A DNA stretch of 64,000 nt from Serratia quinivorans (GTDB lineage Bacteria; Pseudomonadota; Gammaproteobacteria; Enterobacterales; Enterobacteriaceae), in the NCBI GenBank assembly GCA_900457075.1, contig UGYN01000002.1:5146001-5210000 (forward strand). The letters run 5' to 3'. Of the stretch, positions 19,341-30,807 are shown piece after piece (within the stretch, counting starts at the first letter, position 1; each line of letters starts with the position of its first letter). The position numbers and the translations under genes were made by a program. The notes under the pieces are model-generated. The model searched no databases. It was given only the letters and a program-made list of their open reading frames with translations, and was not told the origin of the DNA.

Positions 19341-20519
19341 ATGCGTACACAAATAGCAATTATTGGTGCCGGCCCGGCCGGATTGATGCTGTCGCATCTG
19401 CTGCATTTGCAGGGCATTGAGTCAGTGGTATTGGAAACTCGCGGCCAGCAGGCGGTGGAATCCACCATTCGCGCCGGGGTGCTGGAGCAGGGAACGGTTG
19501 ATTTACTCAATCAAACCGGGCTGGGTGAGCGTATGCGCGCAGAAGGGGCGCAGCACCATGGCATCCGGCTGGCATTTGGCGGTCAACAGCACCGGATCGA
19601 TCTGACCGAACTGACCGATCGGGCAATCACCGTCTACGCCCAGCATGAAGTGTTGAAAGATTTGATTGCTGCGCGGCAGGCGGCAAACGGACAGCTCCAT
19701 TTTGAAGTGGAACAGGTGGAGCTCAAGGCGCTGGACAGCGAGCGGCCACAGGTGCATTACCGGCATCAGGGCGAGCAACGGCGAATTGACTGTGATTTTG
19801 TCATTGGCTGTGACGGTTTTCACGGCATTAGCCGGGCCGCGATGCCCGGCGGACTGCGACAAGACTATACCCGGATTTATCCCTTCGGCTGGTTCGGTAT
19901 TCTGGTGGAGGCCCCTCCGTCCAGCGATGAGCTAATCTATGCCCGACATTCACGAGGATTTGCGCTGATCAGCACCCGTTCGCCTGGCGTTCAGCGGATG
20001 TATTTCCAGTGCGACCCGACGGAAAACGTTGAGCAATGGTCGGACGATCGCATCTGGAACGAACTGGAGAGCCGGCTGGAGAATCACGATGGCTGGTCGC
20101 TGAAAAAGGGCCGTATATTCCAGAAAAACGTGGTCGGCATGCGCAGCTTCGTCACCGAGCCGATGCGATGTAAACGCCTGCTGTTGGCGGGGGACTCGGC
20201 GCATATTGTTCCGCCGACCGGGGCCAAGGGGCTGAATCTGGCGATGGCGGACGTTTGTCTGCTATCGCAGGCACTGGAGACTTTCTATCGCCACAAAAGC
20301 TGGCGGCGGCTGGACAGCTACAGTGACGATGCTTTGCAACGCGTCTGGCGTGCGGAACATTTCTCCTGGTGGATGACCAACATGTTGCACACCCGCAGTG
20401 ACGACAGTGCGTTCCAGCAACGCTTACAATTATCGGAGCTGCAATACACCGTGAAGTCGCGCAGCGCCATGACGGTGCTGGCGGAAAACTACGTCGGCTC
20501 ACCGTTTCAGATGATGTGA
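19341..20519 (+). CDS. pobA: 4-hydroxybenzoate 3-monooxygenase
   Basis: 392 residues from ATG 19341, which follows AAGGAG. A single-component flavoprotein hydroxylase: 4-hydroxybenzoate + NADPH + O2 gives protocatechuate. The FAD-binding GAGPAG motif is at about residues 9-14. G-D-S-A-H-I-V-P-P-T-G-A-K-G-L-N, near 285-300, is the second FAD/NADPH motif. Length equals that of characterised PobA proteins. It is in the same transcription unit as the transporter just upstream and feeds the pcaHG dioxygenase further right. Confidence 0.95.
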   Translation: MRTQIAIIGAGPAGLMLSHLLHLQGIESVVLETRGQQAVESTIRAGVLEQGTVDLLNQTGLGERMRAEGAQHHGIRLAFGGQQHRIDLTELTDRAITVYAQHEVLKDLIAARQAANGQLHFEVEQVELKALDSERPQVHYRHQGEQRRIDCDFVIGCDGFHGISRAAMPGGLRQDYTRIYPFGWFGILVEAPPSSDELIYARHSRGFALISTRSPGVQRMYFQCDPTENVEQWSDDRIWNELESRLENHDGWSLKKGRIFQKNVVGMRSFVTEPMRCKRLLLAGDSAHIVPPTGAKGLNLAMADVCLLSQALETFYRHKSWRRLDSYSDDALQRVWRAEHFSWWMTNMLHTRSDDSAFQQRLQLSELQYTVKSRSAMTVLAENYVGSPFQMM

Positions 20520-20558
20520 CCCGACAAATATCACAAAAACCAATAAATTCGCTCAATG

Positions 20559-20573
20559 TACCGATAATCGCCC
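20559..20573. promoter_or_regulatory. PcaR-like operator upstream of pcaB
   Basis: TACCGATAATCGCCC shares the core CGATAATCGC with the PcaR consensus. It lies in the 133-base gap between pobA and pcaB, 80 bases before the pcaB start. Weaker than the other sites at its edges. Confidence 0.5.
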
Positions 20574-20652
20574 AGCGTCGCGTTTAGCGTTCTTGACGCT
20601 GCTGACCGCGCCGCGCCATCATCGGATACTCGCCTTTTTGCCTGGAGGAACT

Positions 20653-22017
20653 ATGGAGTTACTGACGCCGCTGCTGCGGTCTTCGGCGGTGACCCCTTGC
20701 TTTAGCGATACCGCTACGTTGCAGGGAATGCTGGATTTCGAAGCAGCGCTGGCCAATGCACAGGCCGGGTTGGGCATTATTCCTGTCGAAGCTGCGCAGC
20801 ACATTAGCGAGGCTTGCCACAGCCATTTATTCGATGCGGCCGATCTGGCACAGGCGGCCGCGCAGGCAGGCAATCTGGCGATCCCGTTGGTTAAGCAATT
20901 AACCCGCCAGGTGGCACAGCAAAATGCCGAAGCTGCACGTTTCGTTCATTGGGGGGCAACCAGCCAGGACGCCATTGATACCGGGTTGATACTGCAACTG
21001 CGGCAAGCCATCGAACTGACGCGCAGCGATTTGAACCGGCTGATTGCGGCGTTGGTATCACAAATGACTCGCCATCAGGATTGCGTGCTGGTCGGCCGCA
21101 CCTGGATGCAACACGCTTTACCCACCACGTTGGGGTTAAAGCTGGCGGGCACGCTGGATGCCTTGTTGCGCTATCGACAGCGGCTGGATGAAATGCGGCC
21201 CCGCGTGTTGGCACTGCAATTGGGGGGCGCCGCCGGCACCCTGGCTTCTTTGGGTGAGCAGGGAAGTTTCCTGGTGACGGCGTTAGCCAGCAGGCTGCAA
21301 CTGACCGCCGCAAATACTCCCTGGCACAGTCAACGCGATCGCCTGCTGGAGGTTGCCGGTTGGTATGCCGGGTTATGTGGCTCGCTGGGCAAACTGGCGC
21401 GTGATATTTCGTTACTGACACAGACCGAAGTAGCGGAAGTTGCTGAACCGGTGGCGGCTGGGCGCGGCGGCTCTTCGACCATGCCGCACAAGCGGAATCC
21501 GGTGGCCTGCGCGGTGATCCTCGCCGCGGCCAATCGGGTACCTGCGCTGGTTGGCGGGTTATATGCCGCCATGGTGCAGGAGCATGAACGCGGCCTGGGC
21601 GGTTGGCACGCCGAATGGGAAAGCCTGCCGGAGTTGGTGATGTTAACGGCGGGGGCGTTGCACACGGCGGGTGATCTGCTGGACGGGCTGCAGGTGTTTC
21701 CGCAACAGATGGAACATAACCTGAAGTTAACCCACGGCCTGATCATGGCCGAGGCGGTCACCATGGCGTTGGGTGACGTCATGGGCCGCCAGCAAGCGCA
21801 TCAGCATATCGAAAAACAGTGTCATCTGGCGCTGGCACAGCAACTGACGCTGCTAGAGGTGTTACTGGACGACCCGGTCGTCATGGCACATTTATCTGCC
21901 CAGCGGCTGGCCGAGCTGTTGGATCCCCAGGGGTATCTTGGCAGTGCCAGAGCCTTTACTCTGCGGGTGCTGGAACAGGCCGCGGCCGCAACTTCAGGAG
22001 CAAATCAACATGAATGA
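20653..22017 (+). CDS. pcaB: 3-carboxy-cis,cis-muconate cycloisomerase
   Basis: 454 residues. Cyclises 3-carboxy-cis,cis-muconate to 4-carboxymuconolactone, the step after ring cleavage in the protocatechuate branch. The fumarase/aspartase superfamily signature appears as G-G-S-S-T-M-P-H-K-R-N-P. The frame is open from 20593, but ATG 20653 has a GGAGG ribosome site and gives the standard N-terminus M-E-L-L-T-P-L-L. Its last eight bases overlap the start of pcaC, so the two are translationally coupled. Confidence 0.94.
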   Translation: MELLTPLLRSSAVTPCFSDTATLQGMLDFEAALANAQAGLGIIPVEAAQHISEACHSHLFDAADLAQAAAQAGNLAIPLVKQLTRQVAQQNAEAARFVHWGATSQDAIDTGLILQLRQAIELTRSDLNRLIAALVSQMTRHQDCVLVGRTWMQHALPTTLGLKLAGTLDALLRYRQRLDEMRPRVLALQLGGAAGTLASLGEQGSFLVTALASRLQLTAANTPWHSQRDRLLEVAGWYAGLCGSLGKLARDISLLTQTEVAEVAEPVAAGRGGSSTMPHKRNPVACAVILAAANRVPALVGGLYAAMVQEHERGLGGWHAEWESLPELVMLTAGALHTAGDLLDGLQVFPQQMEHNLKLTHGLIMAEAVTMALGDVMGRQQAHQHIEKQCHLALAQQLTLLEVLLDDPVVMAHLSAQRLAELLDPQGYLGSARAFTLRVLEQAAAATSGANQHE

Positions 22018-22399
22018 TCAACAACGTTATCAGCAGGGCATTGAGGTGCGCAGAGCGGTACTGGGGGATGCACATGTGGATCGTACCCTCAGCCAGCTCA
22101 CCCCGTTAAATGAAGAGTTCCAGGATTTTATCAGTCGCTATGCCTGGGGGGAGATCTGGACCCGACCGGGGCTGGCTCGTCATACCCGCAGCCTGATCAC
22201 CATAGCGATGCTGATCGCCCTTAACCGCGAAGCCGAACTGCGCATGCACCTGAAAGCGGCGGTGAACAATGGAGTGACTCGCGAGGAGATTAAAGAAGTG
22301 CTGATGCAAAGTGCGCTGTACTGCGGCCTGCCGGCGGCCAACTCGGCGTTTCATCTGGCGGCAGAAGTGTTTGCCGAACAGGACCGGGAAGCCGATTAA
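22010..22399 (+). CDS. pcaC: 4-carboxymuconolactone decarboxylase
   Basis: 129 residues, the normal size of stand-alone PcaC (not the PcaL fusion with PcaD). Decarboxylates 4-carboxymuconolactone to beta-ketoadipate enol-lactone. The AhpD-like fold signature is visible in L-R-M-H-L-K-A-A-V-N-N-G-V-T-R-E-E-I and the preceding S-L-I-T-I-A-M. ATG 22010 lies inside pcaB with AGGAG upstream. The next enzyme, PcaD, is not in the window. It overlaps the convergent pcaQ by four bases. Confidence 0.94.
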   Translation: MNDQQRYQQGIEVRRAVLGDAHVDRTLSQLTPLNEEFQDFISRYAWGEIWTRPGLARHTRSLITIAMLIALNREAELRMHLKAAVNNGVTREEIKEVLMQSALYCGLPAANSAFHLAAEVFAEQDREAD

Positions 22400-23331
22400 G
22401 CAGAGCGCACTGCGCCAGCGATACCACGCACGGTGGAGATAAATGCCAGTACGGCCTCGCTTAATTCACCGTCGTTACGAGTCAGAATGCCTACCGCTTC
22501 TTCCATTCCCTGAGTCGGCAGCGGCAGCGGGATCAACTGACCGGCGGCAATATCGGCTTTCACCGCGCTGGAAGGCACAAACCACAGATAGTCAAATTGC
22601 AGCGTCATCTGACGGGCCAGCGAAGCGGACAGCGTTTCTATGTATTGGCCGGGCAGACTGAAGCCCTGGGTTGAAAGCAGACTCTCGGTGTTGTGGCGCG
22701 GCACCGTGCCCTTCGGCGAGATAATGGCAGGATAATGCAGCGCGCGCTCCAGAGTGATGGTCTCGCTTAACAGCGGGTGCCCCGGCCGCGTCACCATCAG
22801 CAGTGACTCCAACAGCAACAGCTCGAAAGCCAGCCCGCTCATCATTTCCGGATCGGCCATGCGGCCAATCGCCACGTCAATCTCACCCGCTTTGAGCTGT
22901 GCCAGCAACTCGGCATTTTTGCCGGTAATCACCTGAATGCGTGAATGTGGGTGGGCCTGCTGATACTGGCCGATGGACTGCGGCAGCATGCCCAGTGCGG
23001 TGGTCGGTAGCGCACCGATACGTAATACCCGCGCAGGTGCATCGTCGAGCCGGTCAAGCGCGTGCCCGGCGGCGGTCAGCGCCTCCAGCACCCGCGTGGC
23101 ATAGCCGAGGAACTGCTCCCCCTGTTCGGTCAGCAGGGTTCCCTGGCGGTTACGCACCAGCAGGCGGTTGCCAGTTAGCGCTTCCAGTTCGCTCAGCGTC
23201 TTTGAAAGTGCGGGTTGGCTCAGGTTCAGCTTATCGGCTGCGCGGCTCAGCGAGCGTTCCTGCGCCACGGCAACAAAGCCGTTGATGTGGCGTAAACGCA
23301 TGCGTTGGATGAATAAATTTGCTTTTTTCAT
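22396..23331 (-). CDS. pcaQ: LysR-type pca regulator (PcaQ)
   Basis: 311 residues from ATG 23331. The frame is open to 23382, and an ATG at 23301 (M-R-L-R-H-I-N-G-F) is the other likely start. N-terminal helix-turn-helix S-L-S-R-A-A-D-K-L-N-L-S-Q-P-A-L-S-K, then a LysR effector domain. The sequence resembles the PcaQ/GalR-like group that activates pca genes in response to 3-carboxymuconate. Here it lies downstream of pcaHG on the same strand rather than divergent from it. A long stem-loop (23373-23414) separates it from pcaG. The probable binding site is the palindrome at 24920-24940. Confidence 0.85.
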   Translation of the reverse strand: MKKANLFIQRMRLRHINGFVAVAQERSLSRAADKLNLSQPALSKTLSELEALTGNRLLVRNRQGTLLTEQGEQFLGYATRVLEALTAAGHALDRLDDAPARVLRIGALPTTALGMLPQSIGQYQQAHPHSRIQVITGKNAELLAQLKAGEIDVAIGRMADPEMMSGLAFELLLLESLLMVTRPGHPLLSETITLERALHYPAIISPKGTVPRHNTESLLSTQGFSLPGQYIETLSASLARQMTLQFDYLWFVPSSAVKADIAAGQLIPLPLPTQGMEEAVGILTRNDGELSEAVLAFISTVRGIAGAVRSA

Positions 23332-23372
23332 CCCCCAGTGTAGGGAGTTTTTCCCATCGCTAACAAGTGACG

Positions 23373-23414
23373 GCGGCCGCATTTTTGCACAGACGTACGA
23401 TTTTTTGCGGCCGC
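23373..23414. repeat. Inverted repeat between pcaG and pcaQ
   Basis: GCGGCCGCA (23373-23381) and TGCGGCCGC (23406-23414) form a perfect 9-base stem around a 24-base loop containing T-runs. It could act as a weak terminator or processing site that lowers pcaQ expression relative to pcaHG. Each arm is itself nearly palindromic, so chance is possible. Confidence 0.4.
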
Positions 23415-23427
23415 AGACTGGCGGCGT

Positions 23428-24050
23428 TTACAGGTCGAAAAACACCGTTTCGCCTTCGCCCTGGATCACGATATCAAAACGATAGACCAACTCTTCTCCC
23501 CGGCGTTCTGGCTGGGCAATCAGCGTTTTGCGCCGTACCTCGAGTTCGATCAGGTTCAGTACCGGATCCTGCTGATTAGCGGCATCCTCATCGGCAAAAT
23601 ACAGCCGGGTGTGCAGGCCAATATTGATACCGCGCGCGACGATCCACAGGTTAATGTGCGGTGCCATCATCCGGCCGTCCCGGCCACAGACGGCACCCGG
23701 CTTGATGGTTTCAAAGCGGTAGAGGCCGGTTTCAAAGTCACTGCAGCTGCGCCCCCAGCCCCGAAACGCGGCATCCAGTGGTTTGTTATGTTGCTGGTCG
23801 CCGGGGTGGCTATAGCGGCCGTGACTATTGGCCTGCCAGATTTCCAACAACACATCGCGGATAAGGCTGCCGCTGCCGTCAAACACCCGGCCTTCCAGGG
23901 TAATGCGCTGGCCCTGAGTTTCGGGCTGGGTCAGTACCTGGCCGAAGTTATTCTCAAAAATCTCAAAACCCGCGGCCAGAGGAGCGAGGCCAATGTGCAC
24001 ATAAGGCCCGGCGGTTTGCGACGGGGTTTCCTGTAGGTAGTTTTGCGGCA

Positions 24051-24051
<1 letters not shown>
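23428..24051 (-). CDS. pcaG: Protocatechuate 3,4-dioxygenase, alpha subunit
   Basis: 207 residues, typical for the alpha subunit. With PcaH it forms the non-haem Fe(III) intradiol dioxygenase that opens protocatechuate to 3-carboxy-cis,cis-muconate. The dioxygenase fold is seen in T-P-S-Q-T-A-G-P-Y-V-H-I-G near the N-terminus, L-L-E-I-W-Q-A-N-S-H-G-R-Y and A-P-H-I-N-L-W. The alpha subunit lacks the complete iron-ligand set, as expected. The ATG at 24051 overlaps the pcaH stop (TAATG), so the subunits are coupled. Confidence 0.94.
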
Positions 24052-24830
<779 letters not shown>

Positions 24831-24919
24831 TTAATGTCAGCACGAAGGGAAGAATAGCTTTCCCTATCCCGAGTCTCGCAAGCCAGGGTGTTACAAGAAA
24901 GTGAAATTTAGCGGTGTTT

Positions 24920-24940
24920 TGCATAACCTGAGGTTATGCA
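24920..24940. promoter_or_regulatory. Perfect 21-base palindrome upstream of pcaH, probable PcaQ operator
   Basis: TGCATAACCT, a central G, then AGGTTATGCA. It contains ATAACC-N3-GGTTAT, close to the Agrobacterium PcaQ site ATAACC-N4-GGTTAA but with a spacer one base shorter. It also fits the general LysR T-N11-A rule. It lies about 141 bases before the pcaH start. Confidence 0.6.
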
Positions 24941-24976
24941 ATGTGTCGGGTTCGCTTCTTTGCCAACCCCGAGAGT

Positions 24977-25915
24977 TTAAAGGAATGGATGTTTAACCGT
25001 CTTTGTGCCGACCATGATTGCTTGCCCGCCGACCCTAACACGACTAATCCTCTGCTCTTGTGTATCAATCGTCACCTGGATCAGGGAAGAACATCCCATG
25101 GCCCGTCCTTGTTCTAACAGGAAGTGCGTTTTGCCGGGCAGGAGATGATTGACCAGATAGCACCCCAAAGCGCCACTGGCACTGCCGGTTGCGGATTCTT
25201 CATCTATACCGTACAGCGGTGCAAAATTTCGACAGTGAGCGGTGATGGATGTTTGGTGACTCAATTCAAATACGTGGAAGCCAATGGCGTCGAATTTACG
25301 GCTCAGGTTTGCGATCGCTTCATAATCGGGTTGCAGCAGGTCTAGCTGGCCGGGTTGTACGGGGATAAGGATATCCGGTAATCCCGTTGAGACCACCGCA
25401 ATGGGCAAGCCGGTCCCCGTAATGACCTCAGGGGGGACTCCGAGGGCAACGGCAACATCATCGATATCAGGCCCTTGCCGCGTGACAGGCAGAGCCTGAT
25501 CCATGACGACACTGTGGGGGCTGACGGCCACACTCAGAATACCGGCTTTGGTTTCTTGCGTGTAATGGCCCGGCGCAAGCCGATCGAGCGAAGCCAGGGT
25601 GAAAAAAACGGCCACGGTCGCGTGCCCGCAAAAATCAACTTCCCCTTCAGGGGTAAAAAAATCCACCTTGAAATCTGTATCTTCACCGACGTAGACAAAT
25701 GCGGTCTCGGAAAAACCCACTTGCCGCGCGATTGCTATTTTTTGCGCGACGCTCAGCTCGGGGGGATTGAGAATGACACCAGCGGGATTGCCGCCAGAAT
25801 TATCTCTGGTAAATGAGTTTACAAGGTGTACCTGGACGTCGTGCTCAACCGAGCGAGTTACCTCTCTTTGCATCTGTTGCTCCTGCGTAATGGCTTGGTG
25901 AACCCTTTCATTCAT
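24977..25915 (-). CDS. PhzF-family isomerase
   Basis: 312 residues from ATG 25915, which follows GGGAG; the frame is open to 26020. Diaminopimelate-epimerase-like fold with PhzF signatures: N-S-G-G-N-P-A-G-V near the N-terminus, D-F-C-G-H-A-T, and S-A-T-G-S-A-S-G near the C-terminus. PhzF acts in phenazine synthesis, but most enterobacterial relatives stand alone with no known substrate. There are no phz genes here. A link to the adjacent pca genes is not supported. Confidence 0.8.
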   Translation of the reverse strand: MNERVHQAITQEQQMQREVTRSVEHDVQVHLVNSFTRDNSGGNPAGVILNPPELSVAQKIAIARQVGFSETAFVYVGEDTDFKVDFFTPEGEVDFCGHATVAVFFTLASLDRLAPGHYTQETKAGILSVAVSPHSVVMDQALPVTRQGPDIDDVAVALGVPPEVITGTGLPIAVVSTGLPDILIPVQPGQLDLLQPDYEAIANLSRKFDAIGFHVFELSHQTSITAHCRNFAPLYGIDEESATGSASGALGCYLVNHLLPGKTHFLLEQGRAMGCSSLIQVTIDTQEQRISRVRVGGQAIMVGTKTVKHPFL

Positions 25916-26020
25916 CGAGGCTCCCTTTCTTTTAACTTTAGAAATTCTTTCTACCATCTTTAGGGACTGAAAACCGATAAGATATTTGAACGAGCATATG
26001 CTTTGTGACGATAGCACCAT

Positions 26021-26048
26021 AAAAATGAGCCACAGGAACGTGGCTCAT
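26021..26048 (-). terminator. Rho-independent terminator after bglA
   Basis: On the minus strand ATGAGCCAC pairs with GTGGCTCAT across a 6-base loop and is followed by TTTTT (complement of 26021-26025). Confidence 0.75.
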
Positions 26049-26069
26049 AATGGATTATTGGGCAGATGA

Positions 26070-27524
<1,455 letters not shown>

Positions 27525-27629
27525 TTATTAATGAAAGGTAATGAGAAGATACTAGCAAGCTGGAATGGAATGTCACGATATAACAAAATAGCGTTCGGGT
27601 AACTTGTCACATTAAAAAAACAGGCTGTT

Positions 27630-28364
27630 TTATTTGGCGGCGTTAATATGGCCCAGCCGCTTGCCGATGGTTTCGATAATGTAAATGACCGGGATCTGGG
27701 TGGTGATGTTATGTTGCCCAGCGATCAGCTGTTGGGGAACATGATAAGAGAGGTTGAAGTCCGCCATACGTGCCAGCGACGAGGTTTCGTTGTTGGTGAT
27801 GCTGACGATTTTGCAGTGGTGCAGGCTGAACTGGCTGGCCAGTCGCAGGATCTCTTCGGTTTCACCAGAGACGGAAAGCATAATCGCTACCGCGCTTTTA
27901 TACATGTCGCTATTGACCGGATAATAAGGGTCATCAATATGGGTGCTGAATTTCCCCACGTTGGAAAAGAAACGAGCGCCATATTTTCCCAATGCCCCCG
28001 AGGTACTTACCCCGACGAAAATAATGCGCTCGGCGGCGGCAATATGTTGCACCGCCTGGTCAATCAGCTGATTAAATTCGTCGTTGTTAATGCTTTTAAA
28101 GAAACTGATTATTTCGCTGGTGCCAAAGTCTACCGGCGGCGCTTCGTTTTGCTCAAGATATAACTTAAAGCGAATACGGAATTCGGAATAACCCGCGCAG
28201 CCCATTTTCTTGCAAAAACGCAGCACGGTGGTGGTGGACACCCCGGCGGCCTCGGCCAGCTCGCGGATGGTCATATACATCACCGCGTTTTTGTTTTTGA
28301 TGACGTAGTTATAAATCATCAACTCCAGCGTATTGAGTTCGGCAATGGCTTTATGGGTAAACAT
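27630..28364 (-). CDS. MurR/RpiR-family regulator (HTH plus SIS domain)
   Basis: 244 residues. N-terminal HTH-6 (R-E-L-A-E-A-A-G-V-S-T-T-T-V-L-R-F-C-K-K-M-G) and a C-terminal SIS sugar-phosphate-binding domain (I-I-F-V-G-V-S-T-S-G then M-L-S-V-S-G-E-T-E-E). Such regulators sense phosphosugars. It lies between an MFS transporter gene and bglA on the same strand and is the obvious candidate to control one or both. Confidence 0.85.
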   Translation of the reverse strand: MFTHKAIAELNTLELMIYNYVIKNKNAVMYMTIRELAEAAGVSTTTVLRFCKKMGCAGYSEFRIRFKLYLEQNEAPPVDFGTSEIISFFKSINNDEFNQLIDQAVQHIAAAERIIFVGVSTSGALGKYGARFFSNVGKFSTHIDDPYYPVNSDMYKSAVAIMLSVSGETEEILRLASQFSLHHCKIVSITNNETSSLARMADFNLSYHVPQQLIAGQHNITTQIPVIYIIETIGKRLGHINAAK

Positions 28365-28399
28365 AGACCTATCCGGCGAGTAACAACAGACCTTAATCA

Positions 28400-28437
28400 G
28401 AGCGGGCTAACATAGCAAATTTTGCCGTTGCCCGCTC
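28400..28437. terminator. Stem-loop between MFS and RpiR genes
   Basis: GAGCGGGC (28400-28407) pairs with GCCCGCTC (28430-28437); the loop contains a further small hairpin. It lies just after the stop of the minus-strand MFS gene. No T-run follows, so it may be a processing or operator element rather than a terminator. Confidence 0.4.
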
Positions 28438-28454
28438 GTGGTTTTCGTTGTTAT

Positions 28455-29762
28455 TCAGGCGCGTTTGGCCTTATCCAACAGTGGGTCATGCGCCGGTTCG
28501 CTGCTGGTCAGGTCACATTCTCTCGGCAAGCGCCAGGCGATAATACCGGCGATGATCAGCGATACCGCCAACGCGCACACCGCGACGTTTTGACCGTACA
28601 GGTAGATCATCACACCGACCAGATAAGGCCCGCAGAACCCCCCCAGATTGCCCAGACCGTTAATCACACCGCGCGCGCCACCGGCCACCTCCGCCGAAGC
28701 GATACGCCCTGGCATCGACCAGAACGGGCTGGTTGCCGCCTTCAGGAAGAAGCCGCACACCACCAACGCGATATAGGCCGCCACCACGTTATGGCGCAAC
28801 ACCACCGAAGCCAACAGCGCGGCGGCGAAGCAGAACAGGGAAACCATCACCCACAGGCGGCGCTTGCCGGTTTTATCGGTCAGCACCGAAATCAGATAAA
28901 TCCCCAGCAGGGTGGCGACGAACGGCAAAATGGCCAGGAAACCCACCGAGGCCATATTGCCACCGGTCAGGTTTTTCAGAATGGTCGGCAACCACAGGGT
29001 GTAACCATAGTCACCGGTCTGGTAGAAAAAGTTCAGCAGGACCAGCTTCATCAACCCTTTGTTACGGAACACGTCTCTCAAAGGTGCGTTACTGACCGGC
29101 TGGGTTCTGCTGCGAGCCTGACGTTCGCGTGTCAGCTCGGTGATCAGATATTCGCGCTCACGGGCCGGCAGCCAGCGCGCCTCCTGCGGCCGATCGCTGA
29201 TCAACAGCCACCAGACGGCCAGCACCACCAGTGACAGCAAACCTTCGAGGATAAACAGCCAGCGCCAGTCGAGCTGGTTGATGATGGCACCAGAAATGGG
29301 GGCGGTGAGCATGCCACCCAGCGGGGCGAACATCATGACGAAGGCGTTGGCTCGGCCCAGTTCTTTTTCCGGGAACCAGTTGCTGATCATGGTCAGCACC
29401 ACCGGCAACATACCCCCTTCGGAAATACCCAACACAAAGCGCAAGATCAGCAATTGATAGTGGTTAGTAACAAAACCGGTAGCCACCGAAACCACCGCCC
29501 AGGCACACAGTGACCAGGCAATAAAACGTTTGCCGCTGCCGTTAACCGCAATGCGCCCACCGGGAACCTGCAAAAACAGATAACCGATAAAGAAGATGCC
29601 GCTGGCCAAACCGGCCATCTGGCTGGTGATGCCCAAATCACTTTCCATACCGCCGGGCAGGGCAAAACTGATATTGACCCGGTCCATAAAGGAAATAATG
29701 CAGGCGATCAGGATCGGGGCAATAACCCGCAGCCAGCGGGTGTTGGGTATTTTATTATCCAT
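28455..29762 (-). CDS. MFS transporter, anion:cation symporter (ACS) type
   Basis: 435 residues, 12 membrane segments. The N-terminal helix F-M-D-R-V-N-I-S-F-A-L-P and the loop L-Q-V-P-G-G-R-I-A are typical of the ACS family, which imports sugar acids and other organic anions. Substrate unknown. A 2-hydroxyacid dehydrogenase gene starts upstream on the same strand (29857-30807; 94-base gap), suggesting a hydroxy or keto acid, and RpiR and bglA genes follow. Confidence 0.8.
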   Translation of the reverse strand: MDNKIPNTRWLRVIAPILIACIISFMDRVNISFALPGGMESDLGITSQMAGLASGIFFIGYLFLQVPGGRIAVNGSGKRFIAWSLCAWAVVSVATGFVTNHYQLLILRFVLGISEGGMLPVVLTMISNWFPEKELGRANAFVMMFAPLGGMLTAPISGAIINQLDWRWLFILEGLLSLVVLAVWWLLISDRPQEARWLPAREREYLITELTRERQARSRTQPVSNAPLRDVFRNKGLMKLVLLNFFYQTGDYGYTLWLPTILKNLTGGNMASVGFLAILPFVATLLGIYLISVLTDKTGKRRLWVMVSLFCFAAALLASVVLRHNVVAAYIALVVCGFFLKAATSPFWSMPGRIASAEVAGGARGVINGLGNLGGFCGPYLVGVMIYLYGQNVAVCALAVSLIIAGIIAWRLPRECDLTSSEPAHDPLLDKAKRA

Positions 29763-29856
29763 GGCGATCTCTCTTTATAAGGCGCAGGGAGAACCTCTCA
29801 ATTCAATAAAGAGGTTCTGTGGTACGGCGATAATAAATTCGAAAGAAACGGCTTAA

Positions 29857-30807
29857 TTATTCAATGGCGTGGGGTAACGGTGCCTGATTGAAAAAGGCTT
29901 CAACGTTGGTAAATACGATGTCGCTCATTTTTTGCCGGGTTTCCTGGGTGGCACTGGCGATATGCGGCTGCAACACGACATTATCCATGGCGATCAGCTC
30001 GGCAGGCACCTGTGGCTCGTGGGCATAAACATCCAGCCCGGCACCGGCAATGTCACCGTTTTGCAACGCGGCGATCAGGTCCTTTTCGTTTACGATGCTG
30101 CCACGGGCAATGTTGATCACCAGCGCATGCGCCGGCAACGCATCAAATACGGTTTTGTCCACCAGGCCTGCGCTGTCCTTGCCACCGGAGATGGCGATCA
30201 CCAGAAAATCGCTTTCCTGCGCCAGCGCCAGCAAGTCCGGGTAATAAGCATAGGGCAGCGTGGTGTCCTGCCGATGGCTGGCATATTGGATACGCATGTT
30301 GAAACCGGCGGCGCGCTGGGCGATGGCGCGGCCGATGTTGCCCATACCAAAAATCCCCAGTCGTTTACCGCTGACCTGCACCGACAAGCCCGGGGCCTTT
30401 TGCAGCCAGTGCCCGTCACGGACAAAGCGGTCATTGAAGCAAAGCTGGCGGGCGGTGGCCAACAGCAACCCTAGCGCCATATCCGCCACGTCTTCGGTCA
30501 ACGCGCCGGAGGTGATGGTTACCGCGATGTCGCGCTGACGGGTGTAGTTCAGGTCAATGGCGTCAGTACCGACGCCGAACACTGCAATCAGCCCCAGTTG
30601 CGGTAGCTGCTCGAGCACCGGCGTGGTGACACCGATATCGCCACGGGTGACGACCGCGCGGATGGCTTCGCCGCGGGTCGCCAGAAAATTGACCGGGTCC
30701 GCCTGCTCATACAGCCGGTGCACCACAAAGGTTGCCTCAAGACGGGCAAGCAGGTTTTCCATCACGGGAGCGATTAACAGCAGTTCATTGGGCGTATGAG
30801 TCGTCAT
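29857..30807 (-). CDS. NAD(P)-dependent D-2-hydroxyacid dehydrogenase
   Basis: 316 residues. The Rossmann motif G-I-F-G-M-G-N-I-G-R-A-I-A (about 153-165), the substrate Arg in N-I-A-R-G-S-I-V, and the Glu and His of the catalytic relay (H-E-P-Q-V-P and Q-P-H-I-A-S-A-T) are all visible. Probably reduces glyoxylate, hydroxypyruvate or a related 2-oxoacid in the cytoplasm. Probably forms a unit with the ACS transporter downstream. The exact substrate cannot be read from the sequence. Confidence 0.85.
   Translation of the reverse strand: MTTHTPNELLLIAPVMENLLARLEATFVVHRLYEQADPVNFLATRGEAIRAVVTRGDIGVTTPVLEQLPQLGLIAVFGVGTDAIDLNYTRQRDIAVTITSGALTEDVADMALGLLLATARQLCFNDRFVRDGHWLQKAPGLSVQVSGKRLGIFGMGNIGRAIAQRAAGFNMRIQYASHRQDTTLPYAYYPDLLALAQESDFLVIAISGGKDSAGLVDKTVFDALPAHALVINIARGSIVNEKDLIAALQNGDIAGAGLDVYAHEPQVPAELIAMDNVVLQPHIASATQETRQKMSDIVFTNVEAFFNQAPLPHAIE

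Noticed and set aside
24977..25915. PhzF homologue as part of a phenazine cluster
   Set aside because: No other phz genes are present; lone PhzF-like proteins are common in enterobacteria.
28422..29234. 270-codon plus-strand ORF across the MFS gene
   Set aside because: His- and Gln-rich shadow of a GC-rich membrane protein gene on the other strand.
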